A stretch of 25,415 bases of DNA, taken from positions 1 through 25,415 of the forward strand of contig JAFYRB010000039.1 of the NCBI GenBank assembly GCA_017559615.1, written 5' to 3'. Below, in pieces: positions 14,525 to 23,132 of the stretch. Each line of letters begins with the position of its first letter. The first letter of the stretch is position 1. A model generated the notes under the pieces. It made no database searches, was not told where the DNA came from, and saw only the letters and a list, made by a program, of their open reading frames with translations. This stretch comes from Alistipes sp. (GTDB lineage Bacteria; Bacteroidota; Bacteroidia; Bacteroidales; Rikenellaceae). The translations under genes and the position numbers were made by a program.

Positions 14525-17233
14525 ATGAAAAAGCTTCTATTAGCTGTTGTCGCAATGTTTGCAATGATAGCTTGTAATAACGAGCAGGCTGTCTTGACAA
14601 AGGCTCCTTCGGCTATTACATTTGGAGACTCGTTCATTGAGATTAAGACACGTGCAACTGCTGAGGATCCAAGTATCACTACAGCAACTATCCAGAATTT
14701 CGATGTATGGGGTTTCATTGAGACCGCTACAGGTACTGTATTTGATGCTGAGCGTGTTACACGAGGCGAGAATGGCTGGTCTTATGAGAACACACAGTGG
14801 TGGGTTCCTTCAAAGAACTACTTCTTCCACGCCGTATCTCCAGTTGAGAAGATTGACGAGGGCGTTATCGTTATCAACACAACCGATATGAATACATACG
14901 GTTTGGGTAACATCGCATTCACTAACAACGCTGGTGATGTAGACCTTCTTTACACTACAAAGCACGTAGAGACAGGAGCTACTGAGCCATACTACAATGG
15001 TAAGGTATCGTTGCAGTTTATGCACCTCTTGTCAAAGATTAAGTTTACCTTCACTAACGGCTTCACAAACAACAATTCTTCTTTGGCTGTTAAGAACATC
15101 AAGATTTCTGATGCTCCAGCTAAGGGTAATATCGACGTAAATAAGGAGTATCGTCAGGACTTCGTATGGGATATCACTCAGGATAATTCAACTGTTGCCC
15201 TCAATTTCGGTGACGTTAATGGTGGTCAGCCAATCGCTGTTGGCGCATCTGACGAGTCTGCAAAGGAGCGTTTGACAATCTCTGCTGATGCTACTCGCTC
15301 TTACACTATCGAGTTCGACCTCGAGCTTTGGTATGGTAATGAGAAGGCTATGGATAGCCACAAGTCTGTAACTCTTACAGGTCAGGCATTTGAGATTGGT
15401 AAGAACTACAACATCACAGCTATTATCAATAACGAGAACTTCACAGAGGAGGCACTTGCACCTATCATCTTCGACGTTGAAAAGGTTGAGGGTTGGGAGC
15501 TTGGTGAGCACAATGGCAAGATTGACTTCGATAACGATGGCACACAGGTTAACCCAGGCGAGCCTGTTGCTCTTGCAACTCCTGTTGTAACTGCTGTTGC
15601 TAAGGAGAACACTGTAACTCTCTCTTGGGATGCTGTTGAGAATGCTGCTTCTTACTCTATCACTGTAGGCACTGAGATGCCAGTATTCGTTGAGGAGACA
15701 TCTTATGTCTTTACTGGCGAGTACGAGACAGAGTACACATTCAATGTTGTAGCTGTTCCTGCTGACGAGGAGAAGTTCGCAGCTTCTGAGGCTGGTGTAG
15801 CAACTGCTACTACCGAGGCTGCTCCTGCTGTTACCCCTGAGACTAAGACTATTAGCGTTGCAGAGTTCTTGGCTATGCCAGAGGATGAGGCTGAGGGTGC
15901 TGCTACATATCGCCTCACAGGTGTTATCACACGTATGTATCGTGAGAATAATTCTAATGACACTCTATATGGTAACTTCTATTTAAAGGATGCTACAGGT
16001 GAGGTACTTATCTATGGTCTTATGGACAAGGATGGCAACAAGTATTGGGCGACTTCTGGCGCTAAGATAGGTGATACCATTACTGTTGAGACTGTTCGCA
16101 CATCATATGCTGGTTCTCCACAGGGTAAGAACGCTACCTTCGTAGAGCTTGTTCCTTTCGTTGAGACAGCTTCAGAGTGGGGCGTTGTTGGCGATTTGAC
16201 AAACTGGGGCGATAATGGAAATACCCCCGATATCGTTATGTACAACACTTGGAAGGCTGAGAACCTCTTCGTTGCTTACAATGTAGAGATTGCTTCTGGT
16301 GCATTCAAGATTCGTGCTAACAACGAGTGGAACAATGCCAAGAACTACGGTCTTTCAGCAGCTGGTAAGATCTATGCTGACAAGTACTACACATTGATAA
16401 ATGGTGCAAGTAGCCAGAACGCTACTCCTATGGTTTACGGCACATACGACGTATACTTCGACCTTGCAAAAGAGCGCATAGCTCTCGTAACTCCTGGTAA
16501 GGAGTATGCTGACGCTGTAGAGGGTGGTGATCCTGTTGTAGTTATCGAGGGTCTTGCTGACCACGAGTGGGGTCTTGTAGGCTCATTCAATGGTTGGGAT
16601 ATAGCTAACTATGTTGTAACTGAGGTTCAGGGTGACTGGGCTGTTGCTAAGAATGTGACTTTGACAAATGGCGCAGAGTTCAAGTTCGCTGCTGATAAGG
16701 CTTGGACATTGAGCTATGGTTCTGGCTCTTCTATTAGTGTAGGCGAGACAATTAATACTTTTGAGAATGGTGGTAATATCAAGTTCTCGGGAGAGGATGG
16801 TGCTTACAACGTTTACTTCTCATTGGTTGATGCCAAGGTATATATGGCGGCATATTCTGCTGCAACTACCGTAACATTCAATGTTGCTGACTATAACTTC
16901 GCTAATCAAGAAGCGCTCGCTTCTTACACTGTTGGTGATGTAACTATAGCGTTTGACGGCGGTGGTAACAACAACTCACCTAAGTATTATACCTCAGGAG
17001 CTGCTGTTCGTTGCTATCCAAAGAACACTATTACTGTAAGCGGTAAGACAATCAAGAAGGTTGAGGTTGTTGCTCCTGATGGTTATACCAATGCGATTGA
17101 TTTGTACAATGATAGTACAAAGTTGGATAATTTCACATGGGAGGGCTCTTCAGAGAACGTAGTCCTCACATTTGACAGCAACAAGACATCTGGACAGTCA
17201 CGCTTTGTTAAGATTAACGTTACTTACGAGTAG
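14525..17233 (+). CDS. Fimbrillin-family lipoprotein with FN3, OB-like and tandem SusE/F-like carbohydrate-binding domains
   Basis: A 902-residue modular protein. Signal peptide MKKLLLAVVAMFAMIAC, lipid cysteine C17. Residues 20-324 are a Mfa-like fimbrillin domain: TRA at 42-44, DVWGF, DLLY (140-143), FMHLLSKIKFTFTNGF (165-180) and a closing LAPIIFDVEKVEGW. Residues 348-430 are FN3-like (PVVTAVAKENTVTLSWDAV). Residues 440-545 are OB-like (TISVAEFLA, YRLTGVITRMY, GNFYLKDATGEVLIYG). Two repeats begin EWGVVGDLTNWG (551-562) and EWGLVGSFNGWD (681-692) and resemble SusE/SusF-type starch-binding modules. Residues 780-902 are a beta-sandwich with NNNSPKYYTSGAAVRCYPKNT, a pattern common in Bacteroidetes. 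It is probably a tip adhesin binding host or dietary glycans. The ligand is unknown. Confidence 0.85.
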   Translation: MKKLLLAVVAMFAMIACNNEQAVLTKAPSAITFGDSFIEIKTRATAEDPSITTATIQNFDVWGFIETATGTVFDAERVTRGENGWSYENTQWWVPSKNYFFHAVSPVEKIDEGVIVINTTDMNTYGLGNIAFTNNAGDVDLLYTTKHVETGATEPYYNGKVSLQFMHLLSKIKFTFTNGFTNNNSSLAVKNIKISDAPAKGNIDVNKEYRQDFVWDITQDNSTVALNFGDVNGGQPIAVGASDESAKERLTISADATRSYTIEFDLELWYGNEKAMDSHKSVTLTGQAFEIGKNYNITAIINNENFTEEALAPIIFDVEKVEGWELGEHNGKIDFDNDGTQVNPGEPVALATPVVTAVAKENTVTLSWDAVENAASYSITVGTEMPVFVEETSYVFTGEYETEYTFNVVAVPADEEKFAASEAGVATATTEAAPAVTPETKTISVAEFLAMPEDEAEGAATYRLTGVITRMYRENNSNDTLYGNFYLKDATGEVLIYGLMDKDGNKYWATSGAKIGDTITVETVRTSYAGSPQGKNATFVELVPFVETASEWGVVGDLTNWGDNGNTPDIVMYNTWKAENLFVAYNVEIASGAFKIRANNEWNNAKNYGLSAAGKIYADKYYTLINGASSQNATPMVYGTYDVYFDLAKERIALVTPGKEYADAVEGGDPVVVIEGLADHEWGLVGSFNGWDIANYVVTEVQGDWAVAKNVTLTNGAEFKFAADKAWTLSYGSGSSISVGETINTFENGGNIKFSGEDGAYNVYFSLVDAKVYMAAYSAATTVTFNVADYNFANQEALASYTVGDVTIAFDGGGNNNSPKYYTSGAAVRCYPKNTITVSGKTIKKVEVVAPDGYTNAIDLYNDSTKLDNFTWEGSSENVVLTFDSNKTSGQSRFVKINVTYE

Positions 17234-17254
17234 TAGACACTTTTTGCCACTTAT

Positions 17255-17280
17255 CCCTTGGGTGTTTTGGCACCCAGGGG
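17255..17280 (+). other. Intercistronic stem-loop
   Basis: CCCTTGGGTG, loop TTTTGG, CACCCAGGGG, a 10-bp stem with one G/T wobble. It begins about 20 bases after the stop of the 902-residue pilin. No U-tract follows, only A-rich sequence. It is probably an mRNA stability or processing element or a partial terminator setting the expression of the downstream pilins. Confidence 0.6.
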
Positions 17281-17294
17281 GAAGAAGAAAAACT

Positions 17295-17317
17295 ATATGC
17301 TAACCCCCCCATATGCT
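17295..17317 (+). repeat. ATATGCT direct repeat flanking a C7 tract
   Basis: ATATGCT at 17295-17301 and 17311-17317 flank AA plus a C7 tract (17304-17310) in the 146-bp gap before the next pilin gene. It is non-coding. Homopolymers of this length can vary by slippage, but the effect here is unknown. Confidence 0.4.
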
Positions 17318-17379
17318 GTAGTAAACAAAACTGTAAAGTATTTTATTACACATATTTTTTAACTTTAATACAAACAATT

Positions 17380-19689
17380 ATGAAAAAACTATTATTAGCT
17401 GTTGTGGCTGTAGTGGGTTTGACAGCTTGCTTCAATGAGGAGGTTGTACGTGTGCAGGATTCTACAGCGATTAACTTCCAGGCTGATTGGGTAGACCACG
17501 CAACACGTGCTGATAAGGCTACTGATCCAAGCATCACAACTAACAATATCACAGGTTTTGATGTATGGGGCTTTATGGATCAGCCTGACGGTGTTGTATT
17601 CAACCGTGAGGAGGTTTCTGGCTCAAAGGAGACTGGTTTCTCTTACACTAACACACAGTACTGGGCAGCTGGTCACGACTACTACTTCGCAGCTCTTGCT
17701 CCAGCACAGTCAGAGAACGTAACTATCGACACTACCTATGCTAACCAGCTTGGTCTTGGTGTTGTTAACTTCACTAACGTTGACGGTACAGAGGATCTTC
17801 TCTACTCTGCAGTAGGTCCTGTTGCTGCTCCAGCACTTGGTGAGTCAGAGGTTGTTGAGTTCACATTCAGCCACCTCTTGTCAAAGATTAAGTTCACTTT
17901 CAAGAACGGCTTCTCTAACAAGAACGCTTACCTTGATGTTAAGAACATTCGCATCAACGATGTTCCAGCAAACGCTAACGTAGTTCTTAACAAGGATTGG
18001 TGGTCTGCAAATCCTTGGACTGACTACCAGGGTACTACTGACCTTGAGTTCGGTGACGCTTGCGATAAGATCTCTATCGGCGATTCACAGGAGTCTGACT
18101 TTGAGCGTTTCACAATCCCTGCTCCTGCTACACAGAACTACGAGGTAGTATTCGAGGTAGCTCTCTACCAGGGTAACCGTGTTGCTTACGAGGGTACAAA
18201 GACAGTTGTTGTTGAGAACGTAGAGTTGCAGCGTGGTAAGGCTTACAACTTCAAGACTACTCTTACTTCACAGAACATCACTGAGGACGGTAAGGAGCTT
18301 ATGCCTATCGAGTTCGACGTTGTTGCTGTTGAGGATTGGGTAACTGCTGGTACTCCAGACGAGCAGGTTGAGGATGCTGAGCTTCGTGCTGCTGCACAGT
18401 TCGGTGGTGAGATTACACTTGAGAAGAACGTAGTTCTCTCTGCTCCTATCGTAGTTAAGAATGATCTCGTTGTTGACCTTAACGGCCACAACCTCTCTTG
18501 CACAGCTGACGTATTCGAGGTTGCTGCAGGCTCTCTTACTATCAAGGGTGAGGGTGAGGTATTCGCTGCTTCTGAGAATGGCACTCCATATTGCGCTGTA
18601 TGGGCGTATGGCGATGCTGTGGTAAATATCTACGGTGGTGATTACAAGGTTGGTTACCCTACAGGTGACTACAACGACCTTATCTACGCTAAGGAGAATG
18701 CTGTGATCAATATCTACGGCGGTAAGTTCTACCACAATGGTTGGGACAACGCTTTCGTACTTAACTTGAAGGACGGCTCTGCTGCTGACATCAACGTTTA
18801 CGGCGGTGCTTTCGAGAAGTTCAACCCTGCTAACAACAACTCTGAGGGTGCTAATACTAACTTCGTAGCTGATGGCCTTCGCGCTACACAGCTTGGTGAC
18901 TGGTACTACGTATCTGACGCTACTCTCGTTTCAACTGCTGCTGAGCTTCAGGCTGCTTTGGACGCAGCTGTAGATGGTGACAAGATTGCTTTTGTTGCTA
19001 ACATCGAGGGCGACGTAGTTGCTACACAGAAGGCTGACGTTAAGATCACTCTTGACGGTGCTGGTTATGAGTTTGCAGGTGTTATCACTGTTGACGGTAA
19101 GAGCGCAACTTACACTACTGCAGGTCTTGCTATCAAGAACGTAAACTTCGTTGCTGACGCTATCTCTGCTGACGCTTGTATTCGTTTGGGTGACGGTACT
19201 AAGCCTACACGTTACACTTGCAACGTAACTGTTGAGGGTTGTACTTTCGATGTTCCAGGTGCTGTAGGTGTTAAGTCATACACTGGTGGTGACAAGAACC
19301 TTGTTATCAAGGAGTCTACTGCTACTGCTAACGCACACTCATTGCTCCAGGCTGCAGGTATCGATGGTATCCTCGTTGAGAAGTGTACTGTTAACTCAAA
19401 GAATGGTTTGAACTTCAATGCCAGCACCAATGTTGTTATCAACGAGTGTACTGTAGATACTAAGGGCTACTGCGCACGTTTCGGTTCAGGCAGCGGTGCT
19501 GCAGGTGTTGCTTCATACGAGATTTCTAACAGCTCATTGAAGTCACTTTGTGACGAGGGTGATGCAGTTATCGTTCTCCGTGCTACTACAGTTAACTCTA
19601 CTTTGAACCTTGTAAACACAACTCTCGAGGGTGATATTAAGTTTACTAACGCAGGTGCAAAGGTTTACGTTGACGGCGCTTTGATGTAA
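17380..19689 (+). CDS. Fimbrillin-family lipoprotein with C-terminal beta-helix-like region
   Basis: A 769-residue protein. Lipid cysteine C17 (LTAC); TRA at 42-44. The fimbrillin domain covers about 20-320 (DVWGFMDQ, QYWAAGHDYYFAALAP, DLLY at 139-142, FSHLLSKIKFTFKNGF, closing LMPIEFDVVAVEDW). From about 330 it turns into repetitive short strands: NIYGG at 416-420, NIYGG at 443-447 and NVYGG at 471-475, about 27 residues apart. A second part starts LVSTAAELQAALDAAVDGDKI (516-536), typical of the first coil of right-handed parallel beta-helices, and continues to the end. No pectate-lyase catalytic pattern is obvious. I infer a surface adhesin whose beta-helix replaces the short C-terminal tail of ordinary pilins. 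Its 5' coding region shares a 38-bp exact match with the next gene. Confidence 0.83.
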   Translation: MKKLLLAVVAVVGLTACFNEEVVRVQDSTAINFQADWVDHATRADKATDPSITTNNITGFDVWGFMDQPDGVVFNREEVSGSKETGFSYTNTQYWAAGHDYYFAALAPAQSENVTIDTTYANQLGLGVVNFTNVDGTEDLLYSAVGPVAAPALGESEVVEFTFSHLLSKIKFTFKNGFSNKNAYLDVKNIRINDVPANANVVLNKDWWSANPWTDYQGTTDLEFGDACDKISIGDSQESDFERFTIPAPATQNYEVVFEVALYQGNRVAYEGTKTVVVENVELQRGKAYNFKTTLTSQNITEDGKELMPIEFDVVAVEDWVTAGTPDEQVEDAELRAAAQFGGEITLEKNVVLSAPIVVKNDLVVDLNGHNLSCTADVFEVAAGSLTIKGEGEVFAASENGTPYCAVWAYGDAVVNIYGGDYKVGYPTGDYNDLIYAKENAVINIYGGKFYHNGWDNAFVLNLKDGSAADINVYGGAFEKFNPANNNSEGANTNFVADGLRATQLGDWYYVSDATLVSTAAELQAALDAAVDGDKIAFVANIEGDVVATQKADVKITLDGAGYEFAGVITVDGKSATYTTAGLAIKNVNFVADAISADACIRLGDGTKPTRYTCNVTVEGCTFDVPGAVGVKSYTGGDKNLVIKESTATANAHSLLQAAGIDGILVEKCTVNSKNGLNFNASTNVVINECTVDTKGYCARFGSGSGAAGVASYEISNSSLKSLCDEGDAVIVLRATTVNSTLNLVNTTLEGDIKFTNAGAKVYVDGALM
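17416..17453 (+). repeat. 38-bp exact repeat, copy 1 (pilin signal-peptide/N-terminal region)
   Basis: Identical to 19849-19886. It encodes the end of the signal peptide, the lipid cysteine and the first mature residues (GLTACFNEEVVRV). The surrounding sequence is similar but diverged. Confidence 0.8.
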
Positions 19690-19726
19690 TCTCTTAAGTA
19701 ATTACACTAAAGTAATAAATACCTTG

Positions 19727-19754
19727 GCTATAGGGGTTTGAACGCCCCTATAGC
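19727..19754 (+). other. Intercistronic stem-loop
   Basis: GCTATAGGGG, loop TTTGAACG, CCCCTATAGC, a perfect 10-bp stem about 37 bases after the pilin stop. No U-tract follows. It is very similar to the hairpin at 21956-21986 (TATAGGGG/CCCCTATA core). Confidence 0.7.
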
Positions 19755-19812
19755 TCCGAAGAGTAATCTTTCAATTACAAATTTTTATTAACTAACTAAA
19801 AAACAAACAACT

Positions 19813-21942
19813 ATGAAAAAACTATTCGTTGCGTTGCTTGCTGTTGCTGGTTTGACAGCTTGCTTCAATGAGGAGGTTGTACGTGTACAGGATCCTACTG
19901 CGATTAGCTTCGAGGCTAACTGGGTAGAGAATGCAACTCGTGCAGATGTAGCAGTAGATCCATCTACAACTACTGAGTCTTTGAAAGGCTTCAAGGTATG
20001 GGGCTTTATGGACAATGTTGAGGGTAAGGTATTCGAGGGCGAGGAGGTAACTGGCTCACAGGGTAACTTCACTTACAACAACCTCGCTTACTGGTTGCCA
20101 GGCCACACTTACTATTTCGCAGCTTTGGCTCCTATCGGTGGTAACTGGACTCTTAACACAGAGGCTGCTAACAAGCTTGGTGCTGGTGTAGTATCTTTCG
20201 AGAACGAGAACGGTACTGAGGATCTTCTTTACGCTGCAAATGTTGAGGAGGCTCCAGCTTTGGGTGAGGCTAAGACTGTAAAGTTCACTTTCAGCCACCT
20301 TCTTTCAAAGGTTAAGTTCACTTTCACTAACGGTTTCACTAACGAGAATATGTACATCGACGTTAAGAACGTACGTATCGTTAACGCTCCTGCAGCAGGT
20401 TCTATCGACCTCGCAGTTGAGAACTGGTGGGACAACGATGATTGGGCACTTTGCGCTAATGCTGATGGCGAGGAGACTGTAGAGCTCGCATTCGGTGATG
20501 CTTGCGCAAAGACTCCTTGGAAGCAGACTCAGGTTGCTGCTAACGAGCGTCTTACTATCCCTGCTTCTGCAGAGTACAAGTACAATGTTGTGTTCGACGT
20601 TGCTCTTTACGTTGGTGGTGTTGAGGCTTACAAGGGTACAAAGACTTCTTATGTTCAGGGCGTAGCTCTTGAGATGGGTAAGGCTTACAACTTCTCAGCT
20701 ACTTTGAACGCTTCTAACTTCACTGAGCAGGGCGTGGAGCTTATGCCTATCGTATTCGACGTTGTTGAGGTTAAGGAGTGGGTTGAGGCTGACGACGTAG
20801 CTACTGTTCTTCCATCAAACATCTCTGGCTTGACTTTGGTTGCTGACGCTGTTGCTAAGAACACTTTGAACCTTAAGGGTTCATTCGACGGTGCTGGTCA
20901 CACTTTGTTTGCTGAGGCTGTAGAGGTTAAGGGTGGCGCTGCTCGTCTTATCGACGCTACTGCTGATTCACAGGTTCGCAACTTGAACATCGACGGTGGC
21001 AACCTCGTTGTTAATGACTACGGTATCCGTGCTTTGTTCCTTAACGGTGCTGGTGAGTTCGTTATCGACAATGTAACTATCGACAATGTAACTTACACTT
21101 TGAACGATGACGCTGCTGCTAAGACTATTAAGGTTGTTAACTCTACTTTCAAGGGTTGGACTTCATACAACAAGTCAACTACTGCTACTTTCGAGAACGT
21201 AACATTTGCTCAGGGTAAGACCGAGTATAACACTATTCGTCCTCACGGTACAACTACTTTCAAGAACTGTACTTTCGAGGGTACAACTATCCTTCTTGAT
21301 AAGCTTGCAGCTGATAATACTGTAAAGTTCCAGAACTGTACTTACAATGGTCGTGCTTTGACATCTGCTGACTTGACATCTGCTCCTGCAGGTGCTGTTG
21401 AGGTTAAGTATGTTGTTACTGAGGCTCCAAAGTCAAACGCTCTTGTTTCTACAAGCGCTTCTAATATGACTATCGACGGTGGTAACTTCAGAACTGAGGA
21501 TGGTAAGGGTCTTCGCGCTATCTACCTCAATGGTGTTACGGGTGAGTTCACTTTCGACAACATCGTTGCAAAGAACGTAGCTTACGCTATCAACGTTAAC
21601 TCTACTAAGGCTGTTACTTTGAACGTTTCTAACTCTACTCTTCAGGGTTGGACTTCTTACGGTGCTTCTACTACAGCTACTTTCACTAACGTGAACTTCA
21701 CTTGCGGTAACTACTACGCTAACAACGAGTTCTCAAGCAATGACAACGGTTTGTTCCGTCCTTACGGTGAGACTGTTTGCAAGGGCTGCTCATTCGAGAA
21801 TGGTTTCTACATTGACCTTGGCTCACTTTCTGGCAAGCTCACTTTGAAGAACTGTACATACAACGGTACTGTTCTTACTGCTGAGAATGTTGCTACTGTA
21901 GCTAAGTTCGATAACTTCGACGCTAGCAAGCTCGCTTTCTAA
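19813..21942 (+). CDS. Fimbrillin-family lipoprotein with duplicated beta-helix-like module
   Basis: A 709-residue protein, paralogue of the preceding gene over the fimbrillin part. Lipid cysteine C17 (LTAC); TRA at 42-44; KVWGFMDN; DLLYAAN; FSHLLSKVKFTFTNGF; closing LMPIVFDVVEVKEW (about 310-323). Residues 330-709 are beta-helix-like with many Asn/Thr turns (VVNSTF, FENVTF, FKNCTF, FQNCTY). Two halves are homologous: about 391-520 and 551-692, each running from IDGGN through LFLNG or IYLNG, GWTSY...STTATF and NCTYNG to a final TAEN-like strand. This looks like a tandem duplication inside the adhesin. It is probably a surface or tip adhesin. The ligand is unknown and no enzyme motif is seen. 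Confidence 0.83.
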   Translation: MKKLFVALLAVAGLTACFNEEVVRVQDPTAISFEANWVENATRADVAVDPSTTTESLKGFKVWGFMDNVEGKVFEGEEVTGSQGNFTYNNLAYWLPGHTYYFAALAPIGGNWTLNTEAANKLGAGVVSFENENGTEDLLYAANVEEAPALGEAKTVKFTFSHLLSKVKFTFTNGFTNENMYIDVKNVRIVNAPAAGSIDLAVENWWDNDDWALCANADGEETVELAFGDACAKTPWKQTQVAANERLTIPASAEYKYNVVFDVALYVGGVEAYKGTKTSYVQGVALEMGKAYNFSATLNASNFTEQGVELMPIVFDVVEVKEWVEADDVATVLPSNISGLTLVADAVAKNTLNLKGSFDGAGHTLFAEAVEVKGGAARLIDATADSQVRNLNIDGGNLVVNDYGIRALFLNGAGEFVIDNVTIDNVTYTLNDDAAAKTIKVVNSTFKGWTSYNKSTTATFENVTFAQGKTEYNTIRPHGTTTFKNCTFEGTTILLDKLAADNTVKFQNCTYNGRALTSADLTSAPAGAVEVKYVVTEAPKSNALVSTSASNMTIDGGNFRTEDGKGLRAIYLNGVTGEFTFDNIVAKNVAYAINVNSTKAVTLNVSNSTLQGWTSYGASTTATFTNVNFTCGNYYANNEFSSNDNGLFRPYGETVCKGCSFENGFYIDLGSLSGKLTLKNCTYNGTVLTAENVATVAKFDNFDASKLAF
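19849..19886 (+). repeat. 38-bp exact repeat, copy 2
   Basis: Identical to 17416-17453 in the preceding pilin gene, across the lipoprotein cleavage site. Confidence 0.8.
20983..21372 (+). repeat. Intragenic beta-helix module, copy 1
   Basis: Codons about 391-520 of the 709-residue pilin. At protein level it is homologous to 21463-21888, sharing IDGGN, LNG, GWTSY, STTATF and NCTYNG in the same order. Boundaries are approximate. Confidence 0.7.
21463..21888 (+). repeat. Intragenic beta-helix module, copy 2
   Basis: Codons about 551-692. It has the same motif order as copy 1, with an insertion of about ten residues (CGNYYANNEFSSNDNG region) between the TATF strand and the FRPYGE segment. Boundaries are approximate. 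Confidence 0.7.
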
Positions 21943-21955
21943 TTAAGCACACATA

Positions 21956-21986
21956 GGTTATAGGGGGTTGATTCGCCCCTATAACC
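21956..21986 (+). other. Intercistronic stem-loop
   Basis: GGTTATAGGGG, loop GTTGATTCG, CCCCTATAACC, a perfect 11-bp stem 14 bases after the pilin stop, without a U-tract. It has the same core as the hairpin at 19727-19754. Confidence 0.7.
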
Positions 21987-22023
21987 CCAAACAATTAAAT
22001 TAACAAATTAAAACTTAAAAATT

Positions 22024-22080
22024 ATGAAAAAACTTTTTACAATTCTTGCAGTAGCTGCCACATTGGTTAGCTGTGCAAAG
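22024..22080 (+). repeat. Near-identical signal-peptide sequence, copy 1
   Basis: It matches 24296-24352 with only three synonymous differences over the first 57 bases (encoding residues 1-19). The mature parts of the two proteins diverge strongly. Confidence 0.8.
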
Positions 22081-23103
22081 GAGGATGTAGTACGCGAGGC
22101 TGCACGCGAGGCTATCGGCTTCGACAACGCCTTCGTCGAGAACTCTACTCGTAGCGTGAACGATCCAAGCTTCAGCTCTGCCGAGGGTGGTAAGATGTTC
22201 AGCGATTTCGCAGTTTATGGCTTCGTTGAGGGCGCTGTATTGTTAGACGGCGTACGTGTAGCAAAGGAGAATCTTGCTGAAGATCAGACAAAGACTGGTT
22301 GGGAGTACGAGGGTACTCAGTATTGGATTGCTGGTGCAAACTACAACTTCAACGCTGTAGCTCCTTTGACTGGTGGCGGTTGGGCAAAGACTGCTGCTGA
22401 TGCTACATCAACAACTCTTTCGTTCACCAACAACGGTACTACTGATCTTCTTTATGCTTTTGCTACTGCTCAGGGTAAGGCCGAGAAGAATGATCCCGTA
22501 GCTTTCACCTTCCGCCACACCTTGTCTAAGGTTAAGCTCTCTTTCGAGAACGCTTACAACGCTACAAACGCAACTATCCGCGTTAAGGATGTTAAGATTG
22601 TTGATGCTTATAAGACTGGTAGTGTAGTTCTTACTGGTGCTACTGCTTGGAGCAACCAGGCTAAAGCTGACGGTTTTGTTCTTGATTTCGGCATGGCAAC
22701 TGATGATCAGGCAACTACCAATTCAAATGAGAATGTAGAGGTAGCATTCGCTTATGGTAAAACTTATGAGTCACAGAACGAGTTGTTTATGATCCCTGGT
22801 GCAGGTGCAACACCTTTCACTGTAAAAAATGGTGAAACAACTACACAAAAGACTGGTTATACTGTTACGTTTACTGTAGAGTTGCTTGTTAGCAATGTTG
22901 TAGTTGCTACATATCCTCACACTATCTATACTGATTTTGCTCCAGGTGCTGGTAATAGCTACGATCTCAAGGCTACTATCAATGCAGAGAACATCGATCC
23001 TAACCACGCTCAGGAGCCTATCGAGTTCACTGTAACTTCTATCGACGGTTGGGATACTGATTACAATGACGGTGCAGATGGTGACAACAACATCAATATG
23101 TAG
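22024..23103 (+). CDS. Fimbrillin-family lipoprotein (short pilin)
   Basis: A 359-residue single-domain Mfa-like fimbrillin. The signal peptide is MKKLFTILAVAATLVSC with the lipid cysteine at C17. STRS at 41-44 is the expected trypsin-like cleavage site. Core motifs are DFAVYGFVEG, QYWIAGANYNFNAVAP (99-114), DLLYA (141-145) and FRHTLSKVKLSFEN (163-176), closing with EPIEFTVTSIDGW. A 16-residue Asp/Asn-rich tail (DTDYNDGADGDNNINM) follows the last Trp. In type V pili the C-terminal strand is donated to the next subunit, so this tail may be the donor region (inference). The absence of extra modules suggests a shaft subunit. The first 57 bases are nearly identical to those of the gene at 24296. 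Confidence 0.86.
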   Translation: MKKLFTILAVAATLVSCAKEDVVREAAREAIGFDNAFVENSTRSVNDPSFSSAEGGKMFSDFAVYGFVEGAVLLDGVRVAKENLAEDQTKTGWEYEGTQYWIAGANYNFNAVAPLTGGGWAKTAADATSTTLSFTNNGTTDLLYAFATAQGKAEKNDPVAFTFRHTLSKVKLSFENAYNATNATIRVKDVKIVDAYKTGSVVLTGATAWSNQAKADGFVLDFGMATDDQATTNSNENVEVAFAYGKTYESQNELFMIPGAGATPFTVKNGETTTQKTGYTVTFTVELLVSNVVVATYPHTIYTDFAPGAGNSYDLKATINAENIDPNHAQEPIEFTVTSIDGWDTDYNDGADGDNNINM

Positions 23104-23132
23104 TCCAAGTTGCTAAAATAATTATTCGAATT

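Noticed and set aside
16180..17233. Reading the SusE/F-like repeats as an enzyme domain
   Set aside because: No catalytic motif is visible, and the repeated EWG.VG...NGW pattern fits binding modules better than a hydrolase.
17357..17367. -7-like TAACTTTA before the 769-residue pilin gene
   Set aside because: The last base differs from TAnnTTTG and there is no TTG at a 19-21 nt spacing, so an internal promoter is not supported.
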